A stretch of DNA of 64,000 bases from Subtercola boreus (GTDB taxonomy: Bacteria > Actinomycetota > Actinomycetes > Actinomycetales > Microbacteriaceae), in the NCBI RefSeq assembly GCF_003399635.1, contig NZ_NBXB01000006.1, positions 1-64,000 of the forward strand, written 5' to 3'. Each line of letters opens with the position of its first letter. Positions within the stretch are counted from its first letter, which is position 1. This document shows, in pieces, positions 31,304-39,672 of this stretch. The notes under the pieces were generated by a model, which was not told where the DNA came from, did no database searches, and worked only from the letters and a program-made list of their open reading frames with translations. Made by a program: the position numbers and the translations under genes.

Positions 31304-32835
31304 CAGGCGCGTTCCTTTTCCATGGTCATGTACTTGATCAGTGTTTCGGGGGTGGCTTCTGCGATGGGCAGTTCACCGGTGATGCGGCCTTCGGCGATGG
31401 CGTAGATCCGGTCGCAGATGCCGAGGAGTTCTGGCAGCTCGCTCGAGATGACGATGATGCCCTTGCCCTCGGCGGCGAGCTTGTTGATGATCGTGTAGAT
31501 CTCGTACTTCGCGCCCACGTCGATTCCGCGGGTCGGCTCGTCGAGGATGAGCACGTCAGGGTCGGAGTAGATCCACTTGCTCAGCACGACCTTCTGCTGG
31601 TTGCCACCGGACAGCTTGCCGACCTTCGAGAGCACCGAGGGTGCCTTGATGTTCATCGACTTGCGGTAGCCGTCGGCGACCTCGTACTCCTTGTTGTCGT
31701 CGACGAGCCCGGCGCGTTCGAGCTTCTTAAGCGAGGCCATCGAGATGTTGCGCTGGATGTCCTCGATGAGGTTGAGCCCGTAGAACTTGCGGTCCTCTGT
31801 GGCGTACGCGAGGCCGTTGTCGATGGCCTCCGACACGGTGCGGGTCTTGATCTCGACGCCGTGCTTGTAGACCTGGCCGGAGATCTTCGTGCCGTACGAG
31901 CGGCCGAACAGGCTCATCGCGAACTCGGTGCGCCCGGCGCCCATGAGGCCGGCGATACCGACGATCTCGCCGCGCTTCACGTTCAGGTTCACGTTGTCGA
32001 CCATGATGCGGTTCGGGTCTTGCGGGTGGTACGCGGTCCAGTTCTCGACGCGCAGGATCTCCTCGCCGATGTGCGGGGTGTGGTCGGGGTAGCGGTGTTC
32101 GAGGTCGCGGCCCACCATGTCCTTGATGATGCGTTCCTCGGTCACGTCGGTCTTGGCGATCGTCTCGATCGCCTTGCCGTCGCGGATGACTGTGACCGTG
32201 TCCGAGATCTTCTTGATCTCGTTGAGCTTGTGGCTGATGATGATCGACGTGATGTTCTGGCCCTTGAGCGAGAGGATCAGGTCGAGGAGGTGGTCGCTGT
32301 CCTCGTCGTTGAGGGCTGCGGTCGGCTCATCCAGGATCAAGAGCTTCACCCGCTTGGAGAGCGCCTTCGCGATCTCGACGAGCTGCTGTTTGCCGACGCC
32401 GAGCTCACGCACCTTCGTGGTGGGGTTCTCGCGGAGGCCCACCCGGGCGAGGAGTTTGGATGCTTCGGTGTTGGTCTTGTTCCAGTCGATCAGGCCGAAG
32501 GCGCCCTTGATCTCGTTGTTGAGGAAGATGTTCTCGGCGATCGAGAGGAACGGGCTGAGAGCCAGCTCCTGGTGGATGATGACGATGCCCTTGGCCTCGC
32601 TGTCCCGGATGTCGCGGAACTCCATCGTCTCGTTCTCGAACACGATGTCGCCCTCGTAGGTTCCGAAGGGGTAGACCCCGCTCAGCACCTTCATCAGCGT
32701 CGACTTGCCGGCCCCGTTCTCGCCGCAGATCGCGTGCACTTCGCCGCGAGCCACGGCGAGCGTGACGTTCTGCAGCGCCTTGACGCCGGGGAACGTCTTC
32801 GTGATGCTGCGCATTTCCAGGATATTGGTGGTCAC
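31303..32835 (-). CDS. mmsA: monosaccharide ABC transporter ATP-binding protein
   Basis: A 510-residue protein with two nucleotide-binding domains. The first has [21 protein letters not shown]-loop [10 protein letters not shown] and [13 protein letters not shown]; the second has the usual degenerate Walker A ([14 protein letters not shown]), the signature [14 protein letters not shown] and [14 protein letters not shown]. It matches the GguA/MmsA group ([22 protein letters not shown]). GTG start. It is followed by mmsB with 1 nt overlap, and preceded by chvE after a 151 nt space with a strong stem-loop. Confidence 0.94.
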   Translation of the reverse strand: MTTNILEMRSITKTFPGVKALQNVTLAVARGEVHAICGENGAGKSTLMKVLSGVYPFGTYEGDIVFENETMEFRDIRDSEAKGIVIIHQELALSPFLSIAENIFLNNEIKGAFGLIDWNKTNTEASKLLARVGLRENPTTKVRELGVGKQQLVEIAKALSKRVKLLILDEPTAALNDEDSDHLLDLILSLKGQNITSIIISHKLNEIKKISDTVTVIRDGKAIETIAKTDVTEERIIKDMVGRDLEHRYPDHTPHIGEEILRVENWTAYHPQDPNRIMVDNVNLNVKRGEIVGIAGLMGAGRTEFAMSLFGRSYGTKISGQVYKHGVEIKTRTVSEAIDNGLAYATEDRKFYGLNLIEDIQRNISMASLKKLERAGLVDDNKEYEVADGYRKSMNIKAPSVLSKVGKLSGGNQQKVVLSKWIYSDPDVLILDEPTRGIDVGAKYEIYTIINKLAAEGKGIIVISSELPELLGICDRIYAIAEGRITGELPIAEATPETLIKYMTMEKERA

Positions 32836-32937
32836 AACATCTCTTCCTCTAAAAGTGTGGGGGTGGTGCGGGTGTGGCCCGGCGCAGGGCCGAGCCAGGG
32901 TACGTGCTCAAACTGCCGAGCCAAAACCGGCCCGGCG

Positions 32938-32972
32938 TTCTGTCACGGCTCGCGGATCGAGCCGTGACAGAA
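32938..32972 (-). promoter_or_regulatory. perfect stem-loop between chvE and mmsA
   Basis: Arms of 15 bp (TTCTGTCACGGCTCG and its exact complement) around a 5 nt loop. No T-run follows on the minus strand, so it is more likely an mRNA-stabilising or processing hairpin behind the highly needed binding-protein message than a full terminator. Confidence 0.7.
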
Positions 32973-32986
32973 CTGCCTCATTGGAA

Positions 32987-34117
32987 CTAGCCGTTGATCT
33001 GCGCGTCGGTGTAGTAACCGCCGTCGATCAGGACCTTCTTGATGTCACCCTTGGTGACGACGACGGGCTGCAGCAGCTCGGCCGGAACGACCTTCTTGCC
33101 GTTGTCGTACGTCTTGTCGTCGTTCGTCTCAGGCGTCTTGCCCTCGAGCACAGCGCTGGCCATGGCCACAGCGACCTTCGCGAGCTCGCGAGTGTCCTTG
33201 TAGATGGTCGAGTACTGCTCGCCGCCGTTGATGGCCTTGACCGAGTCGAGCTCAGCGTCCTGGCCGGTGATGATCGGGAACGAGGCGCCGACGGTGTAGC
33301 CCGCCGAGGTGACGGCGGAGATCAGGCCGCGCGAGATTCCGTCGTAGGGCGACAGGATGCCGTTGACCTTCGTGGTGCCGTCGGAGTACGTCGACGTGAG
33401 GATGTTCTCCATGCGGGACTGGGCGGTTGCCGGGTCCCAACGGAGGGTGGCGACCGTGTTGAAGTCGGTCTGGCCGCTCTTCACGACAAGGGTGCCCTTG
33501 TCGATGTAGGGCTGCAGGACAGCCATCGCGCCCTTGAAGAAGAACGTGGCGTTGTTGTCGTCGGGGCTACCGGCGAACAGCTCGATGTTGAACGGACCGG
33601 CGACTCCGGTGTCCTTGCCACTGGCGTCGAGGATGCCGAGACCGGTGAGGAGCGAGGTGCCCTGCTCGGTGCCGACCTTCTCGTTGTCGAACGTGGCGTA
33701 GTAGTCGACGTTCTCCGAGTCACGGATCAGGCGGTCGTAGGCAATGACAGGAATGTTGTTGTCTTTGGCGTTCTGGAGCGTGTTGGTCAGCGTGGTGCCG
33801 TCGATCGAGGCAACGATCAGGGCCTTGGCGCCCTTGGTGATCATGTTCTCGAGCTGGCTGACCTGGGTGGGGATGTCGTCTTCGGCGTACTCGAGGTCGA
33901 CGGTGTAGCCGGCCGATTCGAGCTGCTGCTTGATGCTGTTGCCGTCGGCGATCCAGCGCTCCGACGACTTCGTCGGCATCGCGACACCGATGAGGCCACT
34001 GGCACCGGCGGCAGCGCCGTCGGTGGAGGAGCCTGATGAGCTGCCCGAGGAGCAGGCTGCGAGTGAAACCACCATGGCCGCGGAGGCCAGGAGGGAAAGT
34101 ACAACTTTCTTCTTCAC
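32987..34117 (-). CDS. chvE: sugar ABC transporter substrate-binding lipoprotein (ChvE-like)
   Basis: A 376-residue type I periplasmic binding protein. GTG at 34117 is chosen because AAAGGAAA lies at correct distance ahead of it and it begins a proper signal peptide ([20 protein letters not shown]) with lipobox LAAC; an ATG eight codons upstream would bury that RBS. The mature protein has [41 protein letters not shown] and [16 protein letters not shown], as in ChvE/XylF monosaccharide receptors. It is lipid-anchored outside the membrane and delivers sugar to MmsAB. Confidence 0.93.
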   Translation of the reverse strand: MKKKVVLSLLASAAMVVSLAACSSGSSSGSSTDGAAAGASGLIGVAMPTKSSERWIADGNSIKQQLESAGYTVDLEYAEDDIPTQVSQLENMITKGAKALIVASIDGTTLTNTLQNAKDNNIPVIAYDRLIRDSENVDYYATFDNEKVGTEQGTSLLTGLGILDASGKDTGVAGPFNIELFAGSPDDNNATFFFKGAMAVLQPYIDKGTLVVKSGQTDFNTVATLRWDPATAQSRMENILTSTYSDGTTKVNGILSPYDGISRGLISAVTSAGYTVGASFPIITGQDAELDSVKAINGGEQYSTIYKDTRELAKVAVAMASAVLEGKTPETNDDKTYDNGKKVVPAELLQPVVVTKGDIKKVLIDGGYYTDAQING

Positions 34118-34261
34118 TGTGTTTCCTTTCGATTTGTGCATGTGGACTTCGTTGTCAGCAGGTGCTGGGTGAAGGTGATGCGGTGATCAGAGGCCCTGCG
34201 AGGTGCTGTGGTGGGCCTTGTTCCGGCGCGTTTCCCGTGGGGGAGTCACGCAGGTCTGGTG

Positions 34262-34278
34262 TCTCGCCGGAGGCGAGA
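34262..34278 (-). terminator. short hairpin between araD and chvE
   Basis: TCTCGCC-N3-GGCGAGA, a perfect 7 bp stem in the 209 nt araD-chvE space. No T-run. Apart from it this space contains nothing recognisable except the chvE leader. Confidence 0.35.
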
Positions 34279-34326
34279 AATCGTGGGGTGCGCGTGGCAC
34301 GTGGGGTGCGCTGCGCGCGGTCGTGG

Positions 34327-35034
34327 TCACTGGAGAGCACCTTCCGGTGCCTGTCCGTAGACGTTCTGGTAGCGGGCGAAGAGTGCGTCGATGCTCTGCT
34401 GGGGCAGAGGGATGGGGTCACCGAGCTGGCGGGCGACGTGCACGGTACGCGCGACATCCTCGACCATGACGGCGGCCTTGACCGCATCGTTCGCGTCACG
34501 GCCGATCGTGAAGACACCGTGGTTCTGCATCAGCACGGCGCGGGAGCGGTGGCCCGTCAGCGTCTCGACGACGCCCACGCCGATCGAGTCGTTGCCGATG
34601 ACGGCGAACGGACCGACCGGGATCGGGCCGCCGAACTCGTCGGCCATCGCGGTGATGACACAGGGGATCTCCTCGCCCCGCGCGGCCCAGGCCGTGGCGT
34701 AGGTCGAGTGGGTGTGCACGACGCCGCCCACTTGGGGCATGTTGCGGTAGATGTAGGCGTGCGCTGCGGTGTCGCTCGAGGGCTGCCGGTGGCTGCCGGG
34801 CGTCTCGGAGATCACGTCGCCGTCGAAGTCGCACAGGATCATGTTCTCGGGGGCGAGGTCGTCGTAGCGCATGCCGGACGGCTTGATGACGAACAGTTCG
34901 CGGCCCGGGATGCGGGCGGAGACGTTGCCGCTCGTCCAGGCGATGAGGCCGTAGCGGGTGAGCTCGGAGTGCAGCCGGGCGACGTCTTCACGGAGGCCTG
35001 CGATGAGCACTTCGGTCTCAGGGCCGTAATTCAT
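34327..35034 (-). CDS. araD: L-ribulose-5-phosphate 4-epimerase
   Basis: A 235-residue class II aldolase-fold enzyme. SGNVSARIPG and VIKPSGMRYDDL bind the phosphate, HTHSTYATAWAARG supplies two zinc ligands, and AVLMQNHGVFTIG the third His, all typical of AraD. The start at 35034 has AAGGAG 10 nt ahead; the longer frame extends into the operator. It converts L-ribulose 5-phosphate to D-xylulose 5-phosphate, the last step of L-arabinose use. AraA and AraB are not in the window, so the sugar supplied by the adjoining transporter is probably L-arabinose or a related pentose. Confidence 0.92.
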   Translation of the reverse strand: MNYGPETEVLIAGLREDVARLHSELTRYGLIAWTSGNVSARIPGRELFVIKPSGMRYDDLAPENMILCDFDGDVISETPGSHRQPSSDTAAHAYIYRNMPQVGGVVHTHSTYATAWAARGEEIPCVITAMADEFGGPIPVGPFAVIGNDSIGVGVVETLTGHRSRAVLMQNHGVFTIGRDANDAVKAAVMVEDVARTVHVARQLGDPIPLPQQSIDALFARYQNVYGQAPEGALQ

Positions 35035-35109
35035 GTCACGGACTCCTTCGTCTCGGATGTGGCTCACACGGGGTGTGTTCGTCAGGCTGGTGATCTGATG
35101 TGACGCCGT

Positions 35110-35125
35110 ATGTGAACGGTCACAT
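35110..35125. promoter_or_regulatory. palindrome ATGTGA-N4-TCACAT upstream of araD
   Basis: A perfect 6+6 bp inverted repeat 76 nt ahead of the araD start. The TGTGA/TCACA half-sites recur ahead of lacI, so it is the best candidate operator for the LacI-type protein. Confidence 0.5.
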
Positions 35126-35241
35126 CGGGCTGGACTCATGTTAGCCACAAGCAGACAACGCCTGTCAAGCGCAAGTTGTCACAGTTCGGTAACTGCCGAT
35201 GTGCAAGCTCGGTGGCATGCACTCCGGCAGGGTGAATCAGT

Positions 35242-36258
35242 TCAGAAACGGCTGGGCCCGGTGCTCTCGCGCACGATGAGCTCCGGGATGATCCCGCTCG
35301 GCGACTCACCGCCGAGCGGGCCGCCGCCGTTCAGCAGCAGCTCGATGGCGCGGCGGCCGAGCTCGCCGAAGTCCTGGCGCACCGTCGTGAGCGGAGGCCA
35401 GAAGTGCCGCGCCTCGGGGATGTCGTCGAACCCGACGATGCTGATGTCGCCGGGGATGTCGAGCCCAGCATCCCGGATCGCGTGCATCAGGCCGAGGGCC
35501 ATCTGGTCGTTCGAGGAGAAGATCGCCGTGAAATCGCGCACCCGCAGCAGCTCCCGGCCGGCGAAGTAGCCGAACTCGGCGGTCCAGTCGCCGAGGATCG
35601 GCGCGGTAGCCGCCACATCGTGCTCGCTCATCTCCGTGAGGAAGCCGTGCATCCGGGCCTCGGCCTCGATCCAGTCCTGGGGGCCGGCGAGGTGGTAGAT
35701 GTTGCGGTGCCCGAGTTCGATCAGGTGCCTCGTCGCCAGCCTCGCGCCCGCGATCTGGTCGACCGAGAGCGCGTGATCGGAGGTGCCCGTCGACTGCAGC
35801 GTCACGAACGGCACCGAGAGGTTCATCTGGGTGAAGGTGTCGAAGACACGCACCTGGGGTGCGATCACGACGAGCCCCTCGATGGCCTGGTCGAGCAGGT
35901 GGTTCAGGGCGCGCTCGATCGACTCGCGGTCGCTGCCGTCGAGGTTGACCGTGTTCACGAAGTAGCCCTCCGCCCGGGCCGCCTGCTCGATGGCGGTGAT
36001 GCTCGAGGCGGGGCCGTACTGGAAGCTCGACGCCGAGATGATGCCGATGGTGCGCGAGCGGCTGGTGACCAGCATCCGTGCGGCCCGGTTGGGGCGGTAC
36101 TGCAGGTCGTCCATGACCTGCTGGACGCGGAGTTTGGTCTCCTCGCGGAGGTTCGGGGAGTCGTTCAGCACCCGGGACACCGTCTGGTAGGACACCCCGG
36201 CAAGCCGCGCGACATCGCGGATGCTCGGGGCGCGGTTGCGGGTCGGGTCGGATGGCAC
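35242..36258 (-). CDS. LacI-family transcriptional regulator
   Basis: A 338-residue LacI protein: N-terminal helix-turn-helix SIRDVARLAGVSYQTVSRVL with hinge helix region RPNRAARMLVTSRSRTIGII, then a sugar-binding core (VIAPQVRVFDTFTQMNLSVP, ending ISIVGFDDIPEARHFWPPLT). It is first in the series lacI-araD-chvE-mmsA-mmsB on the same strand, 207 nt upstream of araD, and most likely represses the operon until its pentose inducer binds. A TGTGA-N3-TCACA palindrome ahead of its own start suggests autoregulation. Confidence 0.93.
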   Translation of the reverse strand: MPSDPTRNRAPSIRDVARLAGVSYQTVSRVLNDSPNLREETKLRVQQVMDDLQYRPNRAARMLVTSRSRTIGIISASSFQYGPASSITAIEQAARAEGYFVNTVNLDGSDRESIERALNHLLDQAIEGLVVIAPQVRVFDTFTQMNLSVPFVTLQSTGTSDHALSVDQIAGARLATRHLIELGHRNIYHLAGPQDWIEAEARMHGFLTEMSEHDVAATAPILGDWTAEFGYFAGRELLRVRDFTAIFSSNDQMALGLMHAIRDAGLDIPGDISIVGFDDIPEARHFWPPLTTVRQDFGELGRRAIELLLNGGGPLGGESPSGIIPELIVRESTGPSRF

Positions 36259-36299
36259 GGGTTCATTATGCCCCCGCCCGCTCGGAGCCCGGCGCCCCG

Positions 36300-36312
36300 T
36301 GTGACAGTCACA
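36300..36312. promoter_or_regulatory. palindrome TGTGA-CAG-TCACA upstream of lacI
   Basis: A perfect 5+5 bp inverted repeat 42 nt ahead of the lacI start, sharing half-sites with the araD palindrome. Confidence 0.45.
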
Positions 36313-36378
36313 TACTCACCATCCGGGCCGGAATGTGTGAGACGATGCTGTTTTCGCCGACGAGACTGGTCCCCCACC

Positions 36379-36531
36379 GTGAGCTACACCCCCGCACCCG
36401 AAGAGCCGACGGATCCGAAGAATCCGAAGCGGCCCACGAACACGCGCATCGCGATCTGGATCGGCGTCGCGGCGGTGGGCCTCTACTTCCTCGGCACCGG
36501 CATCTTCGGCATTCTCACCGGCGGCAACTGA
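36379..36531 (+). CDS. small single-span membrane protein
   Basis: A 50-residue protein starting at GTG, with a Pro/Lys-rich N-terminal tail (PAPEEPTDPKNPKRP) and one hydrophobic helix (RIAIWIGVAAVGLYFLGTGI) ending in GILTGGN. I know of no function. It stands between lacI and msrA, and is followed by a strong palindrome. Confidence 0.6.
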   Translation: MSYTPAPEEPTDPKNPKRPTNTRIAIWIGVAAVGLYFLGTGIFGILTGGN

Positions 36532-36576
36532 CCCGCGCGCGCCGCGCGCGTACCCCGCCTGAACGGTTCCGCGGTG

Positions 36577-36622
36577 GTTTGTCGCTTCCGCGCCTGCGCG
36601 CGCACCCGCGGATGCGACAAAC
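36577..36622. terminator. inverted repeat between converging genes
   Basis: GTTTGTCGCTTCCGCG pairs with CGCGGATGCGACAAAC, 16 bp arms with one mismatch and a 14 nt loop. It separates the small membrane protein gene from the msrA 3' end, so bidirectional termination is likely. Confidence 0.6.
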
Positions 36623-36635
36623 GGTAGCGCTTCCC

Positions 36636-37151
36636 CTAGGCCTGCTGGGACTGGCGGCGGGGGAGCTTCCAGCCGGGGCGCACGAAGTGGCAGGTGTAGC
36701 CGTTCGGGTAGACGTCGAGGTAGTCCTGGTGCTCGGGTTCTGCCTCCCAGAAGTCGCCTGCCGCGTCGACTTCGGTGACGACCTTTCCGGGCCAGAGGCC
36801 AGATGCGTCGACGTCCTCGATCGTGTCGAGCGCGGTGTTCAGCTGGGCGTCGTCGGTGTAGTAGATCGCCGAACGGTAGCTCGTACCGCGGTCGCCGCCC
36901 TGGCGGTTCTTCGTCGACGGGTCGTGGATCTGGAAGAAGAACTCCAGCAGGTCGCGGTAGCTCGTCTTCGCCGGGTCGAAGGTGATCTCGATCGCCTCGG
37001 CGTGCAGGCCGTGGTGCCGATACGTAGCGTTCTTTACGTCGCCACCGGTGTACCCGACGCGCGTCGTCACGACGCCCGGACGCTTGCGGATCAGATCCTG
37101 CATGCCCCAGAAGCAGCCGCCCGCGAGGATCGCCTTTTCGAATGTAGCCAT
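36636..37151 (-). CDS. msrA: peptide methionine sulfoxide reductase A
   Basis: A 171-residue Msr[21 protein letters not shown] holds the catalytic GCFWG cysteine; [20 protein letters not shown] and [20 protein letters not shown], then [13 protein letters not shown] are diagnostic. It reduces the S-form of methionine sulfoxide in proteins with thioredoxin. The start at 37151 begins the conserved domain and has GGAG-like sequence ahead. Confidence 0.96.
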   Translation of the reverse strand: MATFEKAILAGGCFWGMQDLIRKRPGVVTTRVGYTGGDVKNATYRHHGLHAEAIEITFDPAKTSYRDLLEFFFQIHDPSTKNRQGGDRGTSYRSAIYYTDDAQLNTALDTIEDVDASGLWPGKVVTEVDAAGDFWEAEPEHQDYLDVYPNGYTCHFVRPGWKLPRRQSQQA

Positions 37152-37247
37152 GGTGTTGTCTCCTTTGCGTTCAACCTTTGGTACAACAGTCGGTTCGGCG
37201 CCGGTGTTCCGGCCGATGGCGCGCTTGCGGGGGCTCCCAGCGCGCAC

Positions 37248-38816
37248 TCAGCCTGCGCTGCACCAGTCGGGTTGCGAGCCGGTGACGGTTCGGGGTGCCG
37301 CGGGGTCGTCGAGCGGGATGTAGGTTGTGGTTGTGGTTGTGGTTGTGGTTGTGGTTGTGGTTGTGGTTGTGGTTGTGGTTGTGGTTGTGGTTGTGGTTGT
37401 GGTTGTGGTTGTGGTTGTGGTTGTGGTTGTGGTGGCTGAGGTCGCTGCCGTTGCCGCCGTGGCATCCGCTGCCGTCGACGGGGACGTTTCCGTCGTGGCT
37501 GCCGTCTCCGCCACGGCGTAGCGGCCGTTGGCCGAGAGGCAGTACCGGATGATCGTGGTGCCCGCGGGCGCTGTGAACAGTGTCTGGGAGTCGGTGCCGT
37601 CGACCTTCTGCAGGCTCGTGTCGCCGGGGCCGGGTGCAACCACCGCGCCGGTGCTGTCGAGGGGCTCGGGCAGGAGGGCGCTGGCCCCGTCGGCGGCTCC
37701 GGCGAGCGCGAACGGCGCCGTCACGGGGGTGCCCGGCTGGGCGAAGTCGATCGTGGCTGCCGAGCCGCCCGACGCGGTCACGAGCGACTTCGTGTGCGGG
37801 AGGAAGCCCAGCAGGGCATCCGCCGTTCCGACCTGGACGGCGGCCGACGAGCCGTCGAGCAGGCCCAGGGCGTCGACGAGGAACAGAGCTCCGTCGGGGC
37901 GCTGCACCACGAGCGACGTGGTTCCGGGCAGGAAGGCCCACGACTTCACGTCGAGCAGCTCGTGATCCGGTCCGGTGACGGGGATCGAATAGACCTGGCC
38001 GAGTGTGGTGTCATAGATGTACAGCTGGTCTGCGGAGGTCGGGTAGAACGGCGACGGCGCGGCGCGGTAGGTGTAGCCGAAGAGGTTGCTCTTCACCGAG
38101 GAGGCGAGCCCGGTCACGGTTCCGGGGCCCGCCAGCTGCACGGGGATGGGGGCTGCTGATCCGTCGGGCGACACGATGTCGAGCAGGTCGTAGCCGTCGG
38201 TGTCCGGCGTCGCCACGACGAGTTTCGAGCCGATCGTGGTGAAGAGGCGGATGTCGGGTGCGCTGAAGACGGTCTCGCTGGCATCGCCGGTGAGGGAGGA
38301 GCGCACGATGCGGTCGTCGGTCGCCGCTGCGCCCGGCTTCGTACCCGGCACGAGGTACGACACCACGGCATCCGGAGTGGTGAAGGAGTAGGTGAACGTG
38401 GAGGTTGCATCCTGGGACGCGCTCCGCACGCCGGTCGCCGTCACGGTGTAGGTGGTGTTGTAGGCGAGCACGCTGCCGAACTCGACCTGGATGCTCGTCT
38501 GGTTCGTGGTCGTCTTCACCATCGCCGCGGGGCTCACGCTCACCTGCGCGTCGGTGATCGGCGCGATGACCTCGTTCGCCTGCAGGAGCAGCCGCTGGCC
38601 TGCGCGCTCGACGCTGGTCTGCACGTTCATCTGCGCGGTGGTCAGCCGCGGGCCCTGCGTGAGGTTCAGCAGGGCGAGGCCGGCCGCGAGCAGGGTGAAG
38701 ACGGCGATGCTGCCGTAGAGGAGCATCCGGAACCGGCGTGCGGACGGCCTGCCGACGGGTACCGTTCCGGCCGCCCCTGCCTGGGTGGACGGCTGAGTGG
38801 ACGGCTCAGTAGACAT
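37248..38816 (-). CDS. membrane-anchored exported protein with Ig-like region, propeller-like repeats and poly-Thr tract
   Basis: A 522-residue protein with an uncleaved N-terminal anchor (FRMLLYGSIAVFTLLAAGLA), a Big/SbsA-type Ig-like region (VSPAAMVKTTTNQTSIQVEF, then TTYTVTATGVRS, ending TYSFTTPDA), and repeated short blades with LFTTIGSKLVVATPDTDGYD and LYIYDTTLGQVYSIPVTGPD that look like a beta-propeller. Near the C-terminus a run of about 37 threonines is encoded by an 18-copy hexanucleotide, followed by a short tail with two Cys in the last half. The gene overlaps the TIGR03943 gene upstream by 11 nt. Function unknown; exposure outside the membrane is expected. Confidence 0.75.
   Translation of the reverse strand: MSTEPSTQPSTQAGAAGTVPVGRPSARRFRMLLYGSIAVFTLLAAGLALLNLTQGPRLTTAQMNVQTSVERAGQRLLLQANEVIAPITDAQVSVSPAAMVKTTTNQTSIQVEFGSVLAYNTTYTVTATGVRSASQDATSTFTYSFTTPDAVVSYLVPGTKPGAAATDDRIVRSSLTGDASETVFSAPDIRLFTTIGSKLVVATPDTDGYDLLDIVSPDGSAAPIPVQLAGPGTVTGLASSVKSNLFGYTYRAAPSPFYPTSADQLYIYDTTLGQVYSIPVTGPDHELLDVKSWAFLPGTTSLVVQRPDGALFLVDALGLLDGSSAAVQVGTADALLGFLPHTKSLVTASGGSAATIDFAQPGTPVTAPFALAGAADGASALLPEPLDSTGAVVAPGPGDTSLQKVDGTDSQTLFTAPAGTTIIRYCLSANGRYAVAETAATTETSPSTAADATAATAATSATTTTTTTTTTTTTTTTTTTTTTTTTTTTTTTTTTTTTYIPLDDPAAPRTVTGSQPDWCSAG
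37325..37432. repeat. hexanucleotide microsatellite TTGTGG x18
   Basis: Eighteen uninterrupted copies of TTGTGG (CCACAA on the coding strand, read as ACAACC codons), giving two Thr per unit. Because the unit is 6 bp, gain or loss of units keeps the frame. Confidence 0.97.
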
Positions 38817-39672
38817 AGGGGTCTGAGGGCTGGGCGATGGCGGCGATCCGGTCGGGCTGCAACACGATCGATGCCGCGCTGAGCACGCTCGGGTCGGCGC
38901 CGAACGTGCCGTCGACGCTCACCCAGCTGTCGACAGGGTACGAACTCTGCCAGCCCGGCTGGTAGACGGCCACGCCGACGGGCTGGGCGTCTACCGCGCA
39001 GCAGGTCACCACGAAGCGGGCGACGAAGAAGACAGCGTCGGGGTCGTCGGCGTCGGGCGTCACGAACCCGGTGATACTCGCGGCCCGACCGCCGAAGTAG
39101 TCGAGCCCCACGCCCTGCCGCATGAGCAGCGACCAGTTCTTGACCGTGTAGGCGGAGGTGTCATCGGTGGTGCTGGCGGCCTGGGCGCTGGTGTTCCCGA
39201 GGGTGGCGGAGGAGCTGTTGAGGCTGCGCTGCTCGACCGTCGAGGAGGTCAGCGTCGACGGCGGAACCACGAGCAGGGTGGCCACGGCGGCCGCCACGAC
39301 GGCGAGGCTCGCCGCGCTGCCGGCGAGCATCCAGAACCGTCTGCGGCGGCGGGGTCGGCCGCTCGGTGCGTTGCCGTTCAGCAGGCCGTCGTGGGTGACC
39401 GCATACGCGTGGCCGTCGTGGTCGTGCGCATCCGCGCGGTCGTGCCCGTGCCCGTCGTGCCCGTGCCCGTCGTCATCGGACGCCGGGACAACCGCGAACG
39501 CACCCACGATCAGCACCACGGCGATGGCCGCCATGATCAGGGTGAACACGTAGTAGCGCGGGTGGATGTACAGCCCGAGCTGCCCGGCGAAACCGAGCCG
39601 CACCGTGGCGACGACACCGATGAGGCTCAGGGCGAGACCCTGCCAGCGGGAGACGAGGCGGCTAAAAGACAA
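38806..39672 (-). CDS. TIGR03943-type putative permease subunit with His/Asp-rich loop
   Basis: A 288-residue protein. Two N-terminal membrane helices are separated from a third (FWMLAGSAASLAVVAAAVAT) by a cytoplasmic or external loop containing seven His and eight Asp in 25 residues (about 66-90). The C-terminal soluble domain has SITGFVTPDADDPDAVFFVA and ARFVVTCCAVDAQPVGVAVY with a conserved double Cys, typical of the TIGR03943/DUF1980 family that always pairs with YraQ-like permeases. It overlaps that permease gene by 11 nt. The His-rich loop suggests metal ion handling (inference). Confidence 0.85.
   Translation of the reverse strand: MSFSRLVSRWQGLALSLIGVVATVRLGFAGQLGLYIHPRYYVFTLIMAAIAVVLIVGAFAVVPASDDDGHGHDGHGHDRADAHDHDGHAYAVTHDGLLNGNAPSGRPRRRRRFWMLAGSAASLAVVAAAVATLLVVPPSTLTSSTVEQRSLNSSSATLGNTSAQAASTTDDTSAYTVKNWSLLMRQGVGLDYFGGRAASITGFVTPDADDPDAVFFVARFVVTCCAVDAQPVGVAVYQPGWQSSYPVDSWVSVDGTFGADPSVLSAASIVLQPDRIAAIAQPSDPYVY

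Noticed and set aside
37325..37432. CRISPR array
   Set aside because: The unit is a 6 bp microsatellite without spacers.
37327..37521. Plus-strand ORFs of poly-valine or poly-(Leu-Trp) across the hexanucleotide tract
   Set aside because: They are other-frame readings of the repeat; the minus-strand frame belongs to a long, domain-containing protein.
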